Origin: Liolophura sinensis
Lineage: Eukaryota; Mollusca; Polyplacophora; Chitonida; Chitonidae
Reading direction: 5' to 3'
DNA length: 64,000 nucleotides
Assembly (NCBI RefSeq): GCF_032854445.1
Contig: NC_088305.1
Location: 16,851,717-16,915,716 of the forward strand
In this document: positions 35,813 through 48,270 of the stretch, piece by piece
How the letters are laid out: each line of letters opens with the position of its first letter
How positions within the stretch are numbered: position 1 is the first letter of the stretch
Notes under the pieces: generated by a model
The model's database searches: none
Seen by the model: the letters and a program-made list of their open reading frames with translations, nothing else
Told to the model about the DNA's origin: nothing
Translations under genes and position numbers: made by a program

Positions 35813-36955
35813 GCATGTATTTACTCTGCTATTGCCCATGCTTCCATTGCTGTTGTCCAGTTTTTGCTTGTATGTACATGTATATTTCTTGGTTTTCCTC
35901 GTTTTTCCGGTCATATAGCGTTGTTTTTCTATGCTCTCCAACACAACTCACGGTACGTATTCAAGTTCTTTTTGAGATCAGTTGTCTCGTGTATTTTAAA
36001 TGGTTTTGAATTAAACCGTAATATCGACTTAAATTACATGATTATTTTGAGTTACCTCATTTGCTGAGTAGGACACGACGTATACGGGTCTCGGTGTTTG
36101 TACACGGGGAACCACTTATTATATAACCTAAACAGTTCCTATGCTGAACATCGCTGGTAACCGGATCTGTATAGATTTCCTATAGCCTTGACGTCTTTTT
36201 CTCAAAGCGAGCACCGCATTCATTAAATGTGTTTCACGAGGTAGAAAACCAACTAGCCACCAAGTGGTTTAACAATTTTTATTATGCCAGAGAAAAAATG
36301 GCGAAAATTGTTTAAATGAACCGGGCAATTGGATACAGAACGCAATTGGGATTACTCTATGCCGTCTTCTCGGGTGGTTTTGTGGCTGTCCAAACAGTGA
36401 CAGAAAGAAGTTACTCTAGCCAAGTGAATAGGAGTAGAACTTTCAAGTAGTTTTAAGCCATTGGGTAGACAGCCTACGTTCCCAATTGTCACATTCCAAA
36501 TTCCTAAGATACTGCGAACGAAGCCATGGAACAGAAGGTTTTATTTGAAAATTAGCTATGTCTAGATCCACGTAAATGTTAAGACCTGTCTAAAAGTCAA
36601 GTCAATACGGAACTGCCCCTAGATATATGTGGATTGTCTCCAAACTCTTCATCAAGTGTCTTGATGAGAACTTTTTTTCGTGTGGAAGACCTCAATAAAT
36701 TGCGGACAAGGTTATGGAGGGCACCGGTCGATAGCGGCTCCTTGTAATTCCCTCCGGTTCGTGGAATGGACAGTGTAAGCCACTGAGAAATAATCCAGGG
36801 AATATGACTGTACACGTATAGTTTCTCTTGCTAAACGATGGAATTTTCATGAAACGAATTATAGGGTAGAAAAGAGTAATTCACCAAATCGGTACCCGAT
36901 GAAGTAACGGACTCAGAAAAATGTTTGAATGTGAAGTCAATCAGCTCATCCATCA
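35813..36955. other. No recognisable gene or repeat
   Basis: Open frames of 72 codons or fewer. Those at 35.8-36.1 kb are Tyr/Phe/Leu-rich because of T-rich sequence. Confidence 0.45.
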
Positions 36956-37070
36956 ATCAGTCAGTGGTTTATTCTAGGCACTCCGGTTTCACTAACCTGT
37001 AAAACTGACCGCCATGTTATCAGTAAAAATTTTTCGCAGATTGGCGCTAAACAACAATGAAATCATTTCA
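36956..37070 (+). repeat. SINE-C relic
   Basis: GGCACTCCGGTTTCACTAAC, CTGTAAAACTGACCGCCATG and TTGGCGCTAAACAACAATG line up with the body and 3' end of the copy near 9.1 kb. Confidence 0.55.
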
Positions 37071-37735
37071 GTGCACTTCATGATGCTCAATCCATATTAA
37101 ACAAAAACAAATAATACGAGTACATTTGACCACATCTATATTCCAACAGGGCTAGGCTAAAATTACTTATCTTGACTCCCATGAACAAGTTTCTTCCAGC
37201 GTTCTGCTGTGTAACATTAATCAAGGAAAACGATGTAGGAAACACTCCTCGCCATTAACGATTTCACACCAGTAATATCTTCTGTCGATAAACCAATGTC
37301 ACATGGGTAGTATTTCAACACGGTGTATACCGTGGCGAAAGATTTCCGGGATGTATTTTCTATAATTTAAACACCTACGCGCATGCGCTGTAATGTTTAC
37401 TCGCCAGTCCAACGTGTACTGTCTCATTTTAGATTAACTAAGCTCTTAGTATTCACGTGGTCGCTTTCCTCTAGATTCTCACCGGCCCTATAATGATCAG
37501 CTGCGACTTAATGCTGTCATTTCCTTGATTAGATATTACCACTGGTCATTGTCACACCCTGTTCTCCGAGAAGAACAATCTCCATGGATACCGCCTCTGG
37601 CTGTATCACGCCTTTATCATCGTCTACAAGGAATTCCCTCCGCTCTCGTTCCCAAACCTGAGTGATTATCAGACGACAGTGAGGTAATTGAATTGCTTTC
37701 CAAACAATCTGCAGACATTTAACCCGTTTATACCT
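37071..37735. other. No recognisable gene or repeat
   Basis: Non-coding spacer. Nothing was recognised. Confidence 0.5.
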
Positions 37736-38480
37736 ATTGTGTCTGTTGGAGTTACTGTAAAGTTACATGTATACTCGCTGTGAATGGATCGTCACATGAA
37801 CAGGTGCTACCAGTATAAAGTATCCGTCTAGTGGGCGTATAATGTAAAGTTACCTGAAAATACGCGGTATTCCTTATCACTCTGTTAGAGAGACTGTTAC
37901 TTGTCGTGAATTGGTCGTCATAAAATTGGTGGTAGACCGTATGGCTGATATACTGCCAATGCAGTGTCAAATTATAATCAGTCACCCAAATATATAGTAC
38001 AAGACAGGCTGTTACCGTGTGTTGGATACAGAATAAAGTTATACTTTTTTGAAGTGGTCCTCAAACTAAGAGGTGGTACATGGTAAAATATATCAGACTG
38101 TTGGACCTACTGTAAAGTTACTGGAGGTTAAAGAATTGTCTAAAGGATAAGCGGTACACTGTGTACGGTTTCTATCTGTCAAGATCCATAAAGATTACAG
38201 AGGGCGAATTGGGCGTAAGGGGTGTACGATATGGGTGTTAATATGTCAAAGCGATGTTAAATTCATGGTGTGCTGTTTCTGTGTGTTAGACACTGTAAAG
38301 TTACGTCTTGGTTGTAAATGGATCGTCATACGGATAGTTGGTATTCGGTATCTTATTCCCCCTTTCAGCAGATGCTGTATAGTTACTTAGTGTGAATTTA
38401 TATGTATATGATATACTATTGTAGGGTTGTGTTAGAAGGTACATAGTTTTCATGTGTTACAGATACGGCGAGGTTACAGG
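37736..38480. repeat. Highly diverged tandem array with irregular spacing
   Basis: A motif like GTTGGA..TACTGTAAAGTTAC recurs near 37745, 37831, 37882, 38020, 38100, 38285, 38367 and 38455. Some copies are followed by GTGAATGGATCGTCATA-like and GGTATTC-like blocks in the same order. Spacing varies from about 50 to 185 bases. The array is old: only short blocks remain alike. Confidence 0.6.
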
Positions 38481-40204
38481 GCACAATATAGATTGACCTC
38501 GATCTGTGGACAAAAAAGTTAGTCCGAGGTTTCCTTGCACCCCTGTTTACCACAAGGAGTGCATCCATGTCACGTCTGAAACTTTTGTGAATTCAGCTTC
38601 AAACACCAAGCACTCAACTCAAATGAAATCAAAGGAGTTTATTTGTCAACTTCTCTGAGAAGGTAGCGAGCATATTAGCTGAACTGTTTTTCGTGACTGG
38701 TTATTGTACGTAGCCTATGTGAAAATCACGCGTTTATAGAAACCGCCTTGGCCCGGCCTATCGGGTGAGCGTATCGCCAGATGAGACAGGGCTGTTCCAT
38801 AATTAGAGCCTGATGGAAGTCCGGTTCCGGACTGAAGGTCAGGGGCTCTGATGAACTTATGATCAGCCGTGATTTATAGTCTAGGGGAGCGTGTATAGTG
38901 GATGTGTGTAGCAGTGCCGTACCCGACTGATTGGACACAAACTTATCACAAGTGCATGACATAGTTTATTCGGCGAAATTGAACGGCTTTCCACCTGCCG
39001 TTGAAAAGTGACAGAGGCATTCATGAGAAATAGCCTATTAGTGACGGCGCCATGAATTATGACGCGCACTCTTGACAGCGGGCTTTAGTGAATGTTGAGC
39101 GGCTGATCGACATGAAGTCCCGCCACCTCTGTTTGCGGATGTGTGTGTGCCTATGTGTTCTTCTTGAAAAAGTCAGTGCAGCAAATGATTATAAGCGGAA
39201 GTGTGGGCCTCACTTTAAGGCCGAATCCATCAAGACTCCTTCGATGATGCTGACTAAAGGGGGAACTCTCTGATCTCAGCCCGAATCTGTGAACGGTCAA
39301 AGAACACCGTCAGAACCGGCTAAAAGTGAACTGCTGACATGTGCAGAGAATGGGTACAGACGAAATACAAGTTAATGCTACTGACTGCATCATTCTGTTG
39401 CAAAAAAACCTTTATGAGGAAAAATAGCGCGTTGTATAAACCAGCGAGAGTAAGGAAACCTAGGAATAGGCCTATCCCTCTTACGGTGACACCTACCAAT
39501 TGGCCTATCCCTTCTACGGTGAAGCAAGAACTGTGCTAACGACACATTGTAAATGTTTCACAATTTTAACGAGAGAAACTAACTGTGGAACACCTTCTCC
39601 GTGCTCCTGGGTTACCGGCACCGACACTTCAAGATCAGTGTAAAATCCGGATGCTTGAACAAAACATATGACAACGTATTTATCAGTCTAGCTACCAAGT
39701 GAACAATATCATATCAGACGCTATCCCAGTCGTACATGCTAAACCAATATAGGTCAAAATCAGAGTGGAAAGCCCATAGCTCTGGACTTCAGTCTCACGG
39801 CGTACAGAGTGTTTGCGTCTTCGGTAGAACTGACTTCATTCTTCTGACTCCAAGGCAAATGTCGACGCCGGTCACATTCTGTGACATAAGGTATGTCAAC
39901 TATTACCCGCACATTGCTGTGTGTCGGTCCTAAAAATAGCATAGACCTTCACAAGAAGGGCTACTGCTACATATTATGTCCCATACAAAATGTTTCGCAT
40001 CATGGGTGTTCTGAGAAAATGCTTCACTTGGGGGAATGTCTCCATGTGAACATATTTATTTTTTTTTAAAATCCTGCACGCATATGCGTAGTAATGCGTA
40101 GTGTTCCTGATTTAGTGTAAAATCAATATACCCTACAACTTTTTCATGACGTGTCACAATGACCGTTTATCAGCTGTAACCCATGTACATTGTACCGTCA
40201 TAAA
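38481..40204. other. No recognisable gene or repeat
   Basis: Non-coding. Open frames of 78 codons or fewer show no family resemblance. CCTATCCCTCTTACGGTGA and CCTATCCCTTCTACGGTGA near 39470-39520 form a short direct repeat. Confidence 0.45.
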
Positions 40205-40870
40205 GACAACCAGTACATATGCGTAATAAATGCTAAAACGTGAACAGTGAACCGCGCATGAAGAATGACGAATATGAACAATAAAAGCCACAATGTGTAC
40301 AGGGCACTCCACACAGCGTATAACAAATATGGTTAGTAAATGCCACAAAGTGTACTGGGTACCTCCCATGAAGAATAACGAATACATCGTTAGTGAATGC
40401 CACAACGTATACGGAGCTCCACACTTGACGAATACGGTTAGTAAATGCCGAAAGGTCTACAAGGCCCTGCACATCAAGAATAACGAATGCATGGTTAGTG
40501 AGTGCCACAGCATGTACAGGACACAGGATATCACACATGTCGAATATGGTTAGTAAATGTCACAACGTGTACAAGGCTCCAGGCATGAAGAATAACGAAT
40601 ATGGTTGGTGAGTGCCACAACGTGTACAAAGCACCGTCCATGAAGATTAACGAATACATGGTTAGTGAATGGCACAACGTACACAGGGCACCACACATGA
40701 CGAAAATGGTTGGTGAATGCCACGACGTGTACAAAGCACCGTTCATGAAGATTAACGAATACATGGTTAGTGAATGGCACAACGTACACAGGGCACCACA
40801 CATGTCGAATATGATCAGTAAATCACGCCACGTCGTGTACAACGCTCCGCACATGAAGAATATGAATAAA
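40205..40870. repeat. Tandem array with 105-bp higher-order unit
   Basis: Alternating subunits of roughly 48 and 57 bases share GGTTAGTGAATGCCACAACG and TGAAGAATAACGAATA. Two nearly identical 105-base blocks start at 40603 and 40708; earlier subunits are more diverged. The 105-base period is a multiple of three, so frames of 83-118 codons stay open on both strands. Those are not genes. Confidence 0.9.
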
Positions 40871-42444
40871 ATGGAGTTAAACAATCATCTTCGGCAAATA
40901 AAACGTAACGTGTACATGAATAAATTCACCTTCCCTGATTTTGTAACAGTTTTGTAATCAAACAGTCGGGTTATATACAGGCTTCTTCGGGGCATTTTCC
41001 CTTGGAATAATTTAAGGAAACCAGAGAGATGTCCTTAAACACATGCCCAGTACATATATGCTGGTTACCTGATGGGTCACCTTCAATATTTATGGTATGA
41101 TATTATATACCTATATTTTATAGTAGATGTTAAGCGGTTGTCTTTAAAATAATATTTTAGACAAAAATGTTACAAGAATCCCTTTGCGCTATGGCATATT
41201 TATGACAATTTACACGATGAAAATGTCGTGTAAAAAATTTCTACATTATGAGTTTTATGACGCATGGCGTATCTCTCACTTTTTTTTTTACACATGGGCT
41301 TGTCGAGCAATAGATAAAAAGGACAAGCTTTTCAACTACACTCTCTCACGCTTCACTGCTCACCTTGGCAAAATTGTGTGTGTTATATGTGAACTATTTT
41401 ATGTGGGGAAGAAATCGTTTCGCCGTATATACGTAATTCGTGTTTGCTAATATGACCCTTTTAAAGAGGAGCTGGCATAGGTATGTAGACGTTACATCTT
41501 CACCCGAAGAGCATGTAAGGAGGAAGTCATATAGATATTACGTTAATGTGCTTTGTTCACTAGCTGGCTTGTCTTCAAACTGATATTAACTGCTTACACA
41601 TGGAGATATGAACAAAAGCATGCATATGTGTAACTGAAGTAGGAGGCAAAGAGTAGCAATACAATCCATGGCAAAAGGTGTTCATACTATACTCCACCTT
41701 ATAGTTCTAAAACATAGAATATCTTCCTTTTTTCTGTCAGTTGCGTTATCTGTTTTTAGAGCTTTTCTGGCATTTGCTACAGACTTAATCTTCGGACTGT
41801 GCTCTCGTGCACATACCGTATTTATCAGCCTTCTAGTAAATACAGGGCAACTTGCTCGACTACGTTCCCGGCTGCCGAGTCTACTGGCGATTCTCTCTGC
41901 ATGAACAATACGTCTAATACACTTGCATATCACAAGGTTAAATTACAAATTGTAGTAAATTATACAATACACCACAATGAGGAAGTTTAGGGAATTCAGC
42001 TTTATCAATACTATTAAATGTGAGCTGTTATGTTTCCGGGCTGATAAGTCGTGAAGAGAAATAGAAGTCGTGCCGTATGCCTTTATCACCATCCTGTTAG
42101 AATGGACCGTTAAGTATACAAGAGGATCCATTCTAGAAATGTGGTACAGCTGGTTATTCATCCGGGCGATTTTCATGTTATATACCTTTAAGATGTATAA
42201 GACATATCCATAGGTGACAATGCGTTGTTATATGGCCATGTTACCCAGCATCAGCAATCAAGCTGTTTAGAAAATCTTTAAATACTCATCTGCAGTTGTC
42301 ATATTTCTTTAATAAGTTCATCTATCTTAGCTTATGTCAGGGTATGCAATGCTGACTCACTAAACCATGTTGTTATTAAAATCCTATTTAGCAAGAAAGA
42401 TTTGAAGTGCGCCACATGCGCGCCATAAGAGTGCTATTTTCTAT
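40871..42444. other. No recognisable gene or repeat
   Basis: Overlapping 78-88 codon open frames on both strands at 41.2-41.9 kb lack any known motif. Confidence 0.4.
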
Positions 42445-42664
42445 ATTATTTATTTATTTGTTTGTTTTACACCTTACTCAAGAATATTTAACTTATACGT
42501 CGGCGGCCAGCATTATGGTGGGAGGAATCTAGGTAGAGCCCGGGGGAAACCTATGACCACCCGCAGATTGCTGACAGACCTTCCCACGTAAAGTTAGGCA
42601 GCATGAGTTCATCTTGGACTCAAAGCGACCGCATTGATGAGAGGCTCCTGGGTCATTGCGCCCC
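42445..42664 (-). repeat. SINE-A copy, minus strand, head truncated
   Basis: The tail is TTATTTATTTATTTGTTTG, the body CGTCGGCGGCCAGCATTATG, and the B-box side is ACTCAAAGCGACCGCATTG. The last bases of the tRNA-like head beyond GGGTCATTGCGC are absent. Confidence 0.88.
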
Positions 42665-43882
42665 GCAAACACTTCGGCGACAGAGAGGCCCTAAAACTTT
42701 ATACATTATGTTATTAGATACACATTTATTGCATCAGCATGCGCATACGAAAGATATGCAAATAAGTCTACATTTTTTAAATTGGAATTTCTGGTTGTTC
42801 TGAATGTTATCCGTGTAAGGATTCGTCCAGCATGCCCGAACATCTTAAATTTGACTTCCAGTTGAGGCTAATGTTTTCGGAGTTAAGCTACACTCATGAA
42901 ACACAAGAGTAATCTCAAGGTTACTTTGAAGTTAAATTTCCACATCTGACACATTTTATGTGGCTTTCAAGTTATCGCAGGCTTTTACAACCGTTCCATT
43001 TGTTGATGATATGAGAGTGGGTTCCATGGTATTTCTTATATTATCATTTCTTTTATCAGGGAAATGTGTCTTTGCTTGAAAAGAAAGGTTTTCAATCTTC
43101 GGCCTTAAAGAGAGTCAATTATCAGCTTTCACGTGTCTAGAGTGCTGTTGTCTCCCTGCTTCAGCTTATACGTTATCCGTGGCTATCTTTGTGTTTTTTT
43201 CTAAATCCCTTGTGACTTTAAGAACAGAGTCGATGTGAACAAAGACGCCCACAGTTATCCGGGTGTGGACTCAGACGAATACAGACATGTCGTCCCCGGC
43301 ACAACCGAGTAGCTGTACTACATTTGTTCGCCGGTAAATTTGATTATTCAATAAATGATGGCAGGCCAGGTCTTTGACGAGATCCGTTTCACTCATCGCG
43401 TCTGAGTTAATTGTCGAGGTAGTAATGGAATTATGGTAGTTCTGAGCTAAACATGGCAGCTCCAGCTACTTCTTCTGAGAAGTTTCGTCATCCTTACCGA
43501 ATGGCATCAGTAGATATTAAGAATCGTAACATGACAATATAGGAATACCAGTGATCATTAAGCTCCCAGTCATGAAGGCAAGACAATCATTCTCTCAGTC
43601 GCTGAATATGGCCTCTCTCAGTCGCTTAATATGGGCACTCTAGTCACTGGCTGCTAACAGAAAAAAGTCATCACGTTTGATTATAACAAAAAGCCAGACG
43701 AAAGCCAATGCCAAGGCTCCTTGTTATTGTCTCCTTCGATGAGCGAAGCTTGTAACTAAACGCCCACACTTCATTTGGCGGTCTATCTTAGCAAGAATTG
43801 GAAAATTGTCATCAAAACATAATCTTGTTTGAAATGAAAAGTTGGTTATAAAATGACCACAGTATAGCGAGTAAAGCCTAGG
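42665..43882. other. No gene; short direct repeat
   Basis: CTCTCAGTCGCTGAATATGG and CTCTCAGTCGCTTAATATGG lie close together near 43590-43630. Nothing else was recognised. Confidence 0.4.
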
Positions 43883-43945
43883 GCGGCGACGACAATGTGA
43901 TAGTTGGAAAATGGTCACACTTAACCGGTGGAAAACGGCTTCGTT
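43883..43945 (-). repeat. DR1 dispersed repeat
   Basis: The plus strand reads GGCGGCGACGACAATGTGAT, AGTTGGAAAATGGTCACACT and TAACCGGTGGAAAACGG, the reverse complement of the DR1 core. Confidence 0.75.
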
Positions 43946-44034
43946 ACGTCAGGTTGGATTTTATTCGAACTGTTTATGTACCTGTTTGAATGACTCGATT
44001 GCGGATTTGCCTTTTGACACAGAATCGTTTAATA

Positions 44035-44125
44035 CCGTTTGATTGTGGGTTGGCTTTTGATTGTGGACTGGCTTTAGATGGCGAATTGCCTATTCGTAGT
44101 GTACTGGCTTTTGATTAGCCATTGC
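44035..44125. repeat. Degenerate 20-bp tandem repeat
   Basis: GATTGTGGGTTGGCTTTTGA, GATTGTGGACTGGCTTTAGA and TAGTGTACTGGCTTTTGA follow one another, with a decayed unit between the last two. Confidence 0.65.
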
Positions 44126-45699
44126 ACGTGCGTTTCACCCAAGGCCAAACGTATGTCTAAAATGAAAAGTGTGCCTTTTTTCTTTCTTCGATGAATTTTT
44201 TTCAAAGTTACAGAAATCGACATCCTAAGAAAAAAGTTAACATTTTAATTGCTTGAAAACGGCGCTGCTGGTTAACACGCATGCGTTGTTTGTCTCGATT
44301 TTAACGGGACTTTGTGCGCCTGGATTGAACACGCCCTGGGTTTTAAGGAACAACGTACTGAGCTGAATGAGCGAACAGACGCGCTGGCTTCATCCTGATA
44401 TATAGATCTCCATTAGTGAGCTAACGCGATTTTCAGAGAGCGCTCTCTAAGACACAATCGACCAGATCAGTGCGGTGTACTCCATCAGCATTAAGCGTTC
44501 AGCTAGGAGAAATGCGAACTTGTTAATTTTGCCACATCCTGCTGGCAATTTGCATCGCCTGGTTTTGAGAGAAAAATAATAATATTAATTAATAGAAATA
44601 CTATCAGTTTGCTTTTTAATCTCTTGTGTTATATCATGATTCAGCACGAGCAATTTCCAGATGTGATCCGCTACGGGCATTTCATAATTGGCCAGTTAGA
44701 TGAAATGCTGTTCAAATGATCAAAGATTGATTAGATAATGTTGTAAAATGATAGGACCTGCAAAATTTTTCTCATCAATTTTATTTTTTCCCAGACATGC
44801 GAATGAAATTCGTGTGGTGATCTTTTTACCTTTTTACAACTGTCGATTTGTCATGTTAATAACTCCAGCGCACGGTGGCTGGCTGCCATCATCTCTTTTG
44901 AAACTAGGTAGACAAGTTACCCTGAAGATTCAAAACATGAATACGTACTGAAATTGAAATAACCAACCAGTGAGAGCAAAGAAATAATAAATTTTACGGT
45001 CGTTTAGTGTCTAACAAATAAGGATCAACTTCAAGATACAGGTCATTAACGGCATTTTTTCTAGAGCGTCGTAACATAACGTTAGCTCAGGATCTCTCAT
45101 TGGCCCAAGTTTCCTCATGTAAGAGCAACCATTTGCACGATGTGTAGGAGATATACATCTTGATGTGATGCGCTGTGGAGGGTATCAGTTATGTAATCCA
45201 TTATATTGAATGTTTTCTATTATTATCACAACATATGTTACCGTTATGTATAGTTGCAACCATTTTGGCCAGCGAATCCGTATCGGATTCTTCACCAGCA
45301 TTTGTTAAGAGGTAAAGCGTTAGTAATATCGGTGTAACGTTTTAATCAGATCAGATATATACACATAACTGTCTTAATAAAATGCTTCATGTTTCAACAA
45401 CCATATGCACAGACAATCATTCTCCTTAATTAAAATAAATTTCATTATCTTCCTAATGTTAGATTTTTGAAAAGAGGCGACTTGCTGTAATAGCTTTGAC
45501 CTGGATTGAAAACGCTATATTAATACATTTGATTTGATCGCGTTAGCTCTCTTGACATCAATACAAACGCCCACTTAGCTCAAACGCTGATTACAGCCTC
45601 CTGTGCAGCTGTCCTCGATAATATATTTCAGGAATATAAGCGTAATTTAAATCATAAATTTTACTGGGTCTTTGCACGAGACGGCTCTCTTTTTGCAAA
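44126..45699. other. No recognisable gene or repeat
   Basis: AT-rich non-coding sequence with open frames of 67 codons or fewer. Confidence 0.45.
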
Positions 45700-46080
45700 T
45701 GAACACAGGTTGTGAATGGTTGCATGTGGATAGATTGTATATAGACGTATATACAGGTTATACAGATGACTACATGTGACATGTCACTAGGGTAGACACT
45801 AGGTTATGTGTGGCTACAGAGCACATTTGATTACTCATTTATGGTGATTATAGGCTATGGGTGATAACAGGTTATGGGTGATTATATAGATGCGAGAGAT
45901 TAAAGAGTACTAATGGGTAAAGAACTAGGGTGATTAAACATTATGTACGTGTGGCTACAATTTACGGCTAATTACACAGCGTATTGGTGGTTACCGGTTA
46001 TGGACAATTACAGGTTACGGGTCACTACAGTTTATGGATGGTAACGCATTATGGGTGATTACAAGTGGCTACTGACGACG
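45700..46080. repeat. Degenerate array of a roughly 17-bp unit
   Basis: Variants of GGTTATGGGTGATTACA recur about 15-20 times with strong divergence and irregular spacing. Clear examples are GATAACAGGTTATGGGTG, GGTTATGGACAATTACAGG and GCATTATGGGTGATTACAAG. Confidence 0.75.
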
Positions 46081-46205
46081 TAGTTAATCTTAATGTGCAT
46101 AATTTGGATAATTTCTTTCGAATAACACAAATTACATATCGCTGTCATTACATGTGCACATTTGTACCCAGTTGTTTTAGTGTTTATATGATCATTCACT
46201 GAGAC

Positions 46206-46890
46206 TGTACTGTATACAGTCCTACCTTTGTGTCCTACCTTACTGTCCTACCTTACTGTGCTGTATACTGTCCTACCTTACTGTCCTACCTTACTGTCCT
46301 ACCTTACTGTGCTGTATACTGTCCTACCTTACTGTGCTGTATACTGTCCTACCTTACTGTGCTGTACACTGTCCTACCTTACTGTGCTGTATACTGTCCT
46401 ACCTTACTGTGCTGTATACTGTCCTACCTTACTGTACTGTCCTACCTTTGTGTCCTACCTTACTGTCCTACCTTACTGTACTGTATACTGTCCTACCTTA
46501 CTGTCCTACCTTACTGTAGTGTATACTGTCCTACCTTACTGTGCTGTATACTGCCCTACCTTACTGTGCTGTATACTGTCCTACCTTACTGTCCTACCTT
46601 ACTGTACTGTGTACTGTCCTACCTTACTGTGCTGTACACCGTCCTACATTACTGTCCTACCTTACTGTACTGTATACTGTCCCACCTTACCCTGCGGTAT
46701 ACTGTCCTACCTTACTGTGCTGTATACTGTCCTACCTTACTGTGCTGTATACTGTCCTGCCTTACTGTACTGTGTACTGTCCTACCTTACTGTTCTACCT
46801 TACTGTGCTGTATACTGTCCTACCTTACTGTAGTGTATACTGCCCTACCTTACTGTGCTGTATGCCGCCCTACCTTACTGTGCTGTATTG
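46206..46890. repeat. 13/25-bp tandem array (CCTTACTGT-type)
   Basis: Two interchangeable units make up about 680 bases: CCTTACTGTCCTA (13 bases) and a 25-base form with GTGCTGTATACTGTCCTA. Sequence identity is high, unlike the neighbouring 17-bp array. Parallel plus-strand open frames of 125-230 codons rich in Tyr, Cys, Leu and Pro run through it in all three phases, which shows they are by-products. Confidence 0.96.
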
Positions 46891-47172
46891 TCTGTTGTTT
46901 AAGCTTTTTACAGTGTAACTAAATGCACATGTATATGACCTTTACATCCATTTATATATACAATAAGCCGGTCGTGCCATTGTGTTGATTTCCCTCCCTG
47001 ACATTGTCACCTTTTCTAGTTTTCTTTACTGACCGCATGAATAGTGCAGTACGGACTTTACTGGGCAAATTTGCAGCAGCATATCATACACCATATCGCT
47101 TGTCAGGTAGCAAGTAGCCCGCGTCCGACTTCCACATATCGTTGTAAATATAATATAAGGCAGCGAGTGACA

Positions 47173-47310
47173 CCAGAACAGCGACGACAGTGTAATAGTT
47201 AGCACATGGTAACAAGTAACCAGTGAAATACAGCCACTTGTCATTTAACCTCTTGTCCATGCAAATGTTTAAATAGTAGCAACAGTTACGGACCCTGGCA
47301 CCATTGCTGA
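47173..47310 (-). repeat. DR1 dispersed repeat, long copy
   Basis: The plus strand reads AGAACAGCGACGACAGTGTA, then ATGGTAACAAGTAACCAGTG, then ATGTTTAAATAGTAGCAAC. The last block is shared with the copy at 25922-26075 and defines the extended family. Confidence 0.75.
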
Positions 47311-47360
47311 AGTAGAATTAGTTTTGATAAGTAATGACGTTACTTACAGTTTTCAAGATT

Positions 47361-47575
47361 GATTAAGTCCTTCCACCCTATGGTGCACGTACCAGTGAGA
47401 TTAATTCGGTCTTTCCACCCTATGGTGCACGTACCAGTGAGATTAATTCGGTTCTTACACCTTATGGTGCACGTACCAGTGAGATTAATTTGGTTCTTAC
47501 ACCCTATGGTGCATGTACCAGTGATATTGTTTAGGTTCTTTTCCCCCTATGACACATGTACAGTGAGATTAATAT
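47361..47575. repeat. 42-bp minisatellite, about 5 copies
   Basis: The unit begins TTCCACCCTATGGTGCACGT and continues ACCAGTGAGATTAATTCGG. The first two copies start at 47371 and 47413. The last copy is the most diverged. The period is a multiple of three, so the 112-codon open frame here is repeat-driven. Confidence 0.94.
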
Positions 47576-47964
47576 CAATAAAATGTTTAATAATGATTTA
47601 TTTCACTATCACGTCAATTCGATGTATTGCTATGAAGTTTAACTGGAAAGATAGTGTCCCAATGATATCGGCAAAAGGGGTTATTTCGCCTCTTTAACGC
47701 TGAATGCTATACTTTGTACTGTTACGAATCACATCCCTGTTCACCCTTACAAGCTAAAGTAATGGTAAATCTACCGCGTCGCCAAGTCGACATTTCTACA
47801 CGAGTGTAGTAATGTAGTCAAGAACAGGAAACATAACAGATATTCAGTCACCAGATGCAACGCATGCGCACTTACATGAGGAAAACATGAGGAATACAAT
47901 GGACAGCTGAGAATAAGTCTGGAAATTTCTTGCCAGAGGACAAGTTGAGGTAAGAGTGTGACTT

Positions 47965-48015
47965 TTGGTGTTGCACTGTCGTCGCTGCTCTGGTTTTGTT
48001 CTACATGCTGCCAGT
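47965..48015 (+). repeat. DR1 dispersed repeat, core fragment
   Basis: GTTGCACTGTCGTCGCTGCT then CTGGTTTTGTTC and an ATGCTG after it match the 3' half of the DR1 core. Confidence 0.65.
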
Positions 48016-48186
48016 TTTTCACCTAACTGTGTAACTGTAGGCATATATTTGATCCCTTATACGTCTTAGATCACAATATTTCTTTCATTTCTATGTGCGA
48101 ATTACGTTGATTACATGTCATCAAAAAGAGGTACAATAAGTCAAGCGTCGTATTTCTTCTGTTCAATGCCTACTGGGTATACCACT

Positions 48187-48269
48187 ATTATTATTATTAT
48201 TATTATTGTTGTTGTTGTTCTTGTTGTTGTTGTCGTCGTCGTCATCATCATCATCATTATTATTATTAT
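48187..48269. repeat. Compound trinucleotide microsatellite
   Basis: (ATT)n, (GTT)n with one CTT, (GTC)n, (ATC)n and (ATT)n follow without a break over about 83 bases. Each block differs from the next by a single substitution, so it looks like one array diversified by point mutation and re-expansion. The frame reading through it is an artefact. Confidence 0.97.
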
Positions 48270-48270
48270 G

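Noticed and set aside
46228-46922. Open frames of 201 and 230 codons on the plus strand
   Set aside because: All three frames are open over the 13/25-bp array, and the predicted proteins are just translations of the repeat unit.
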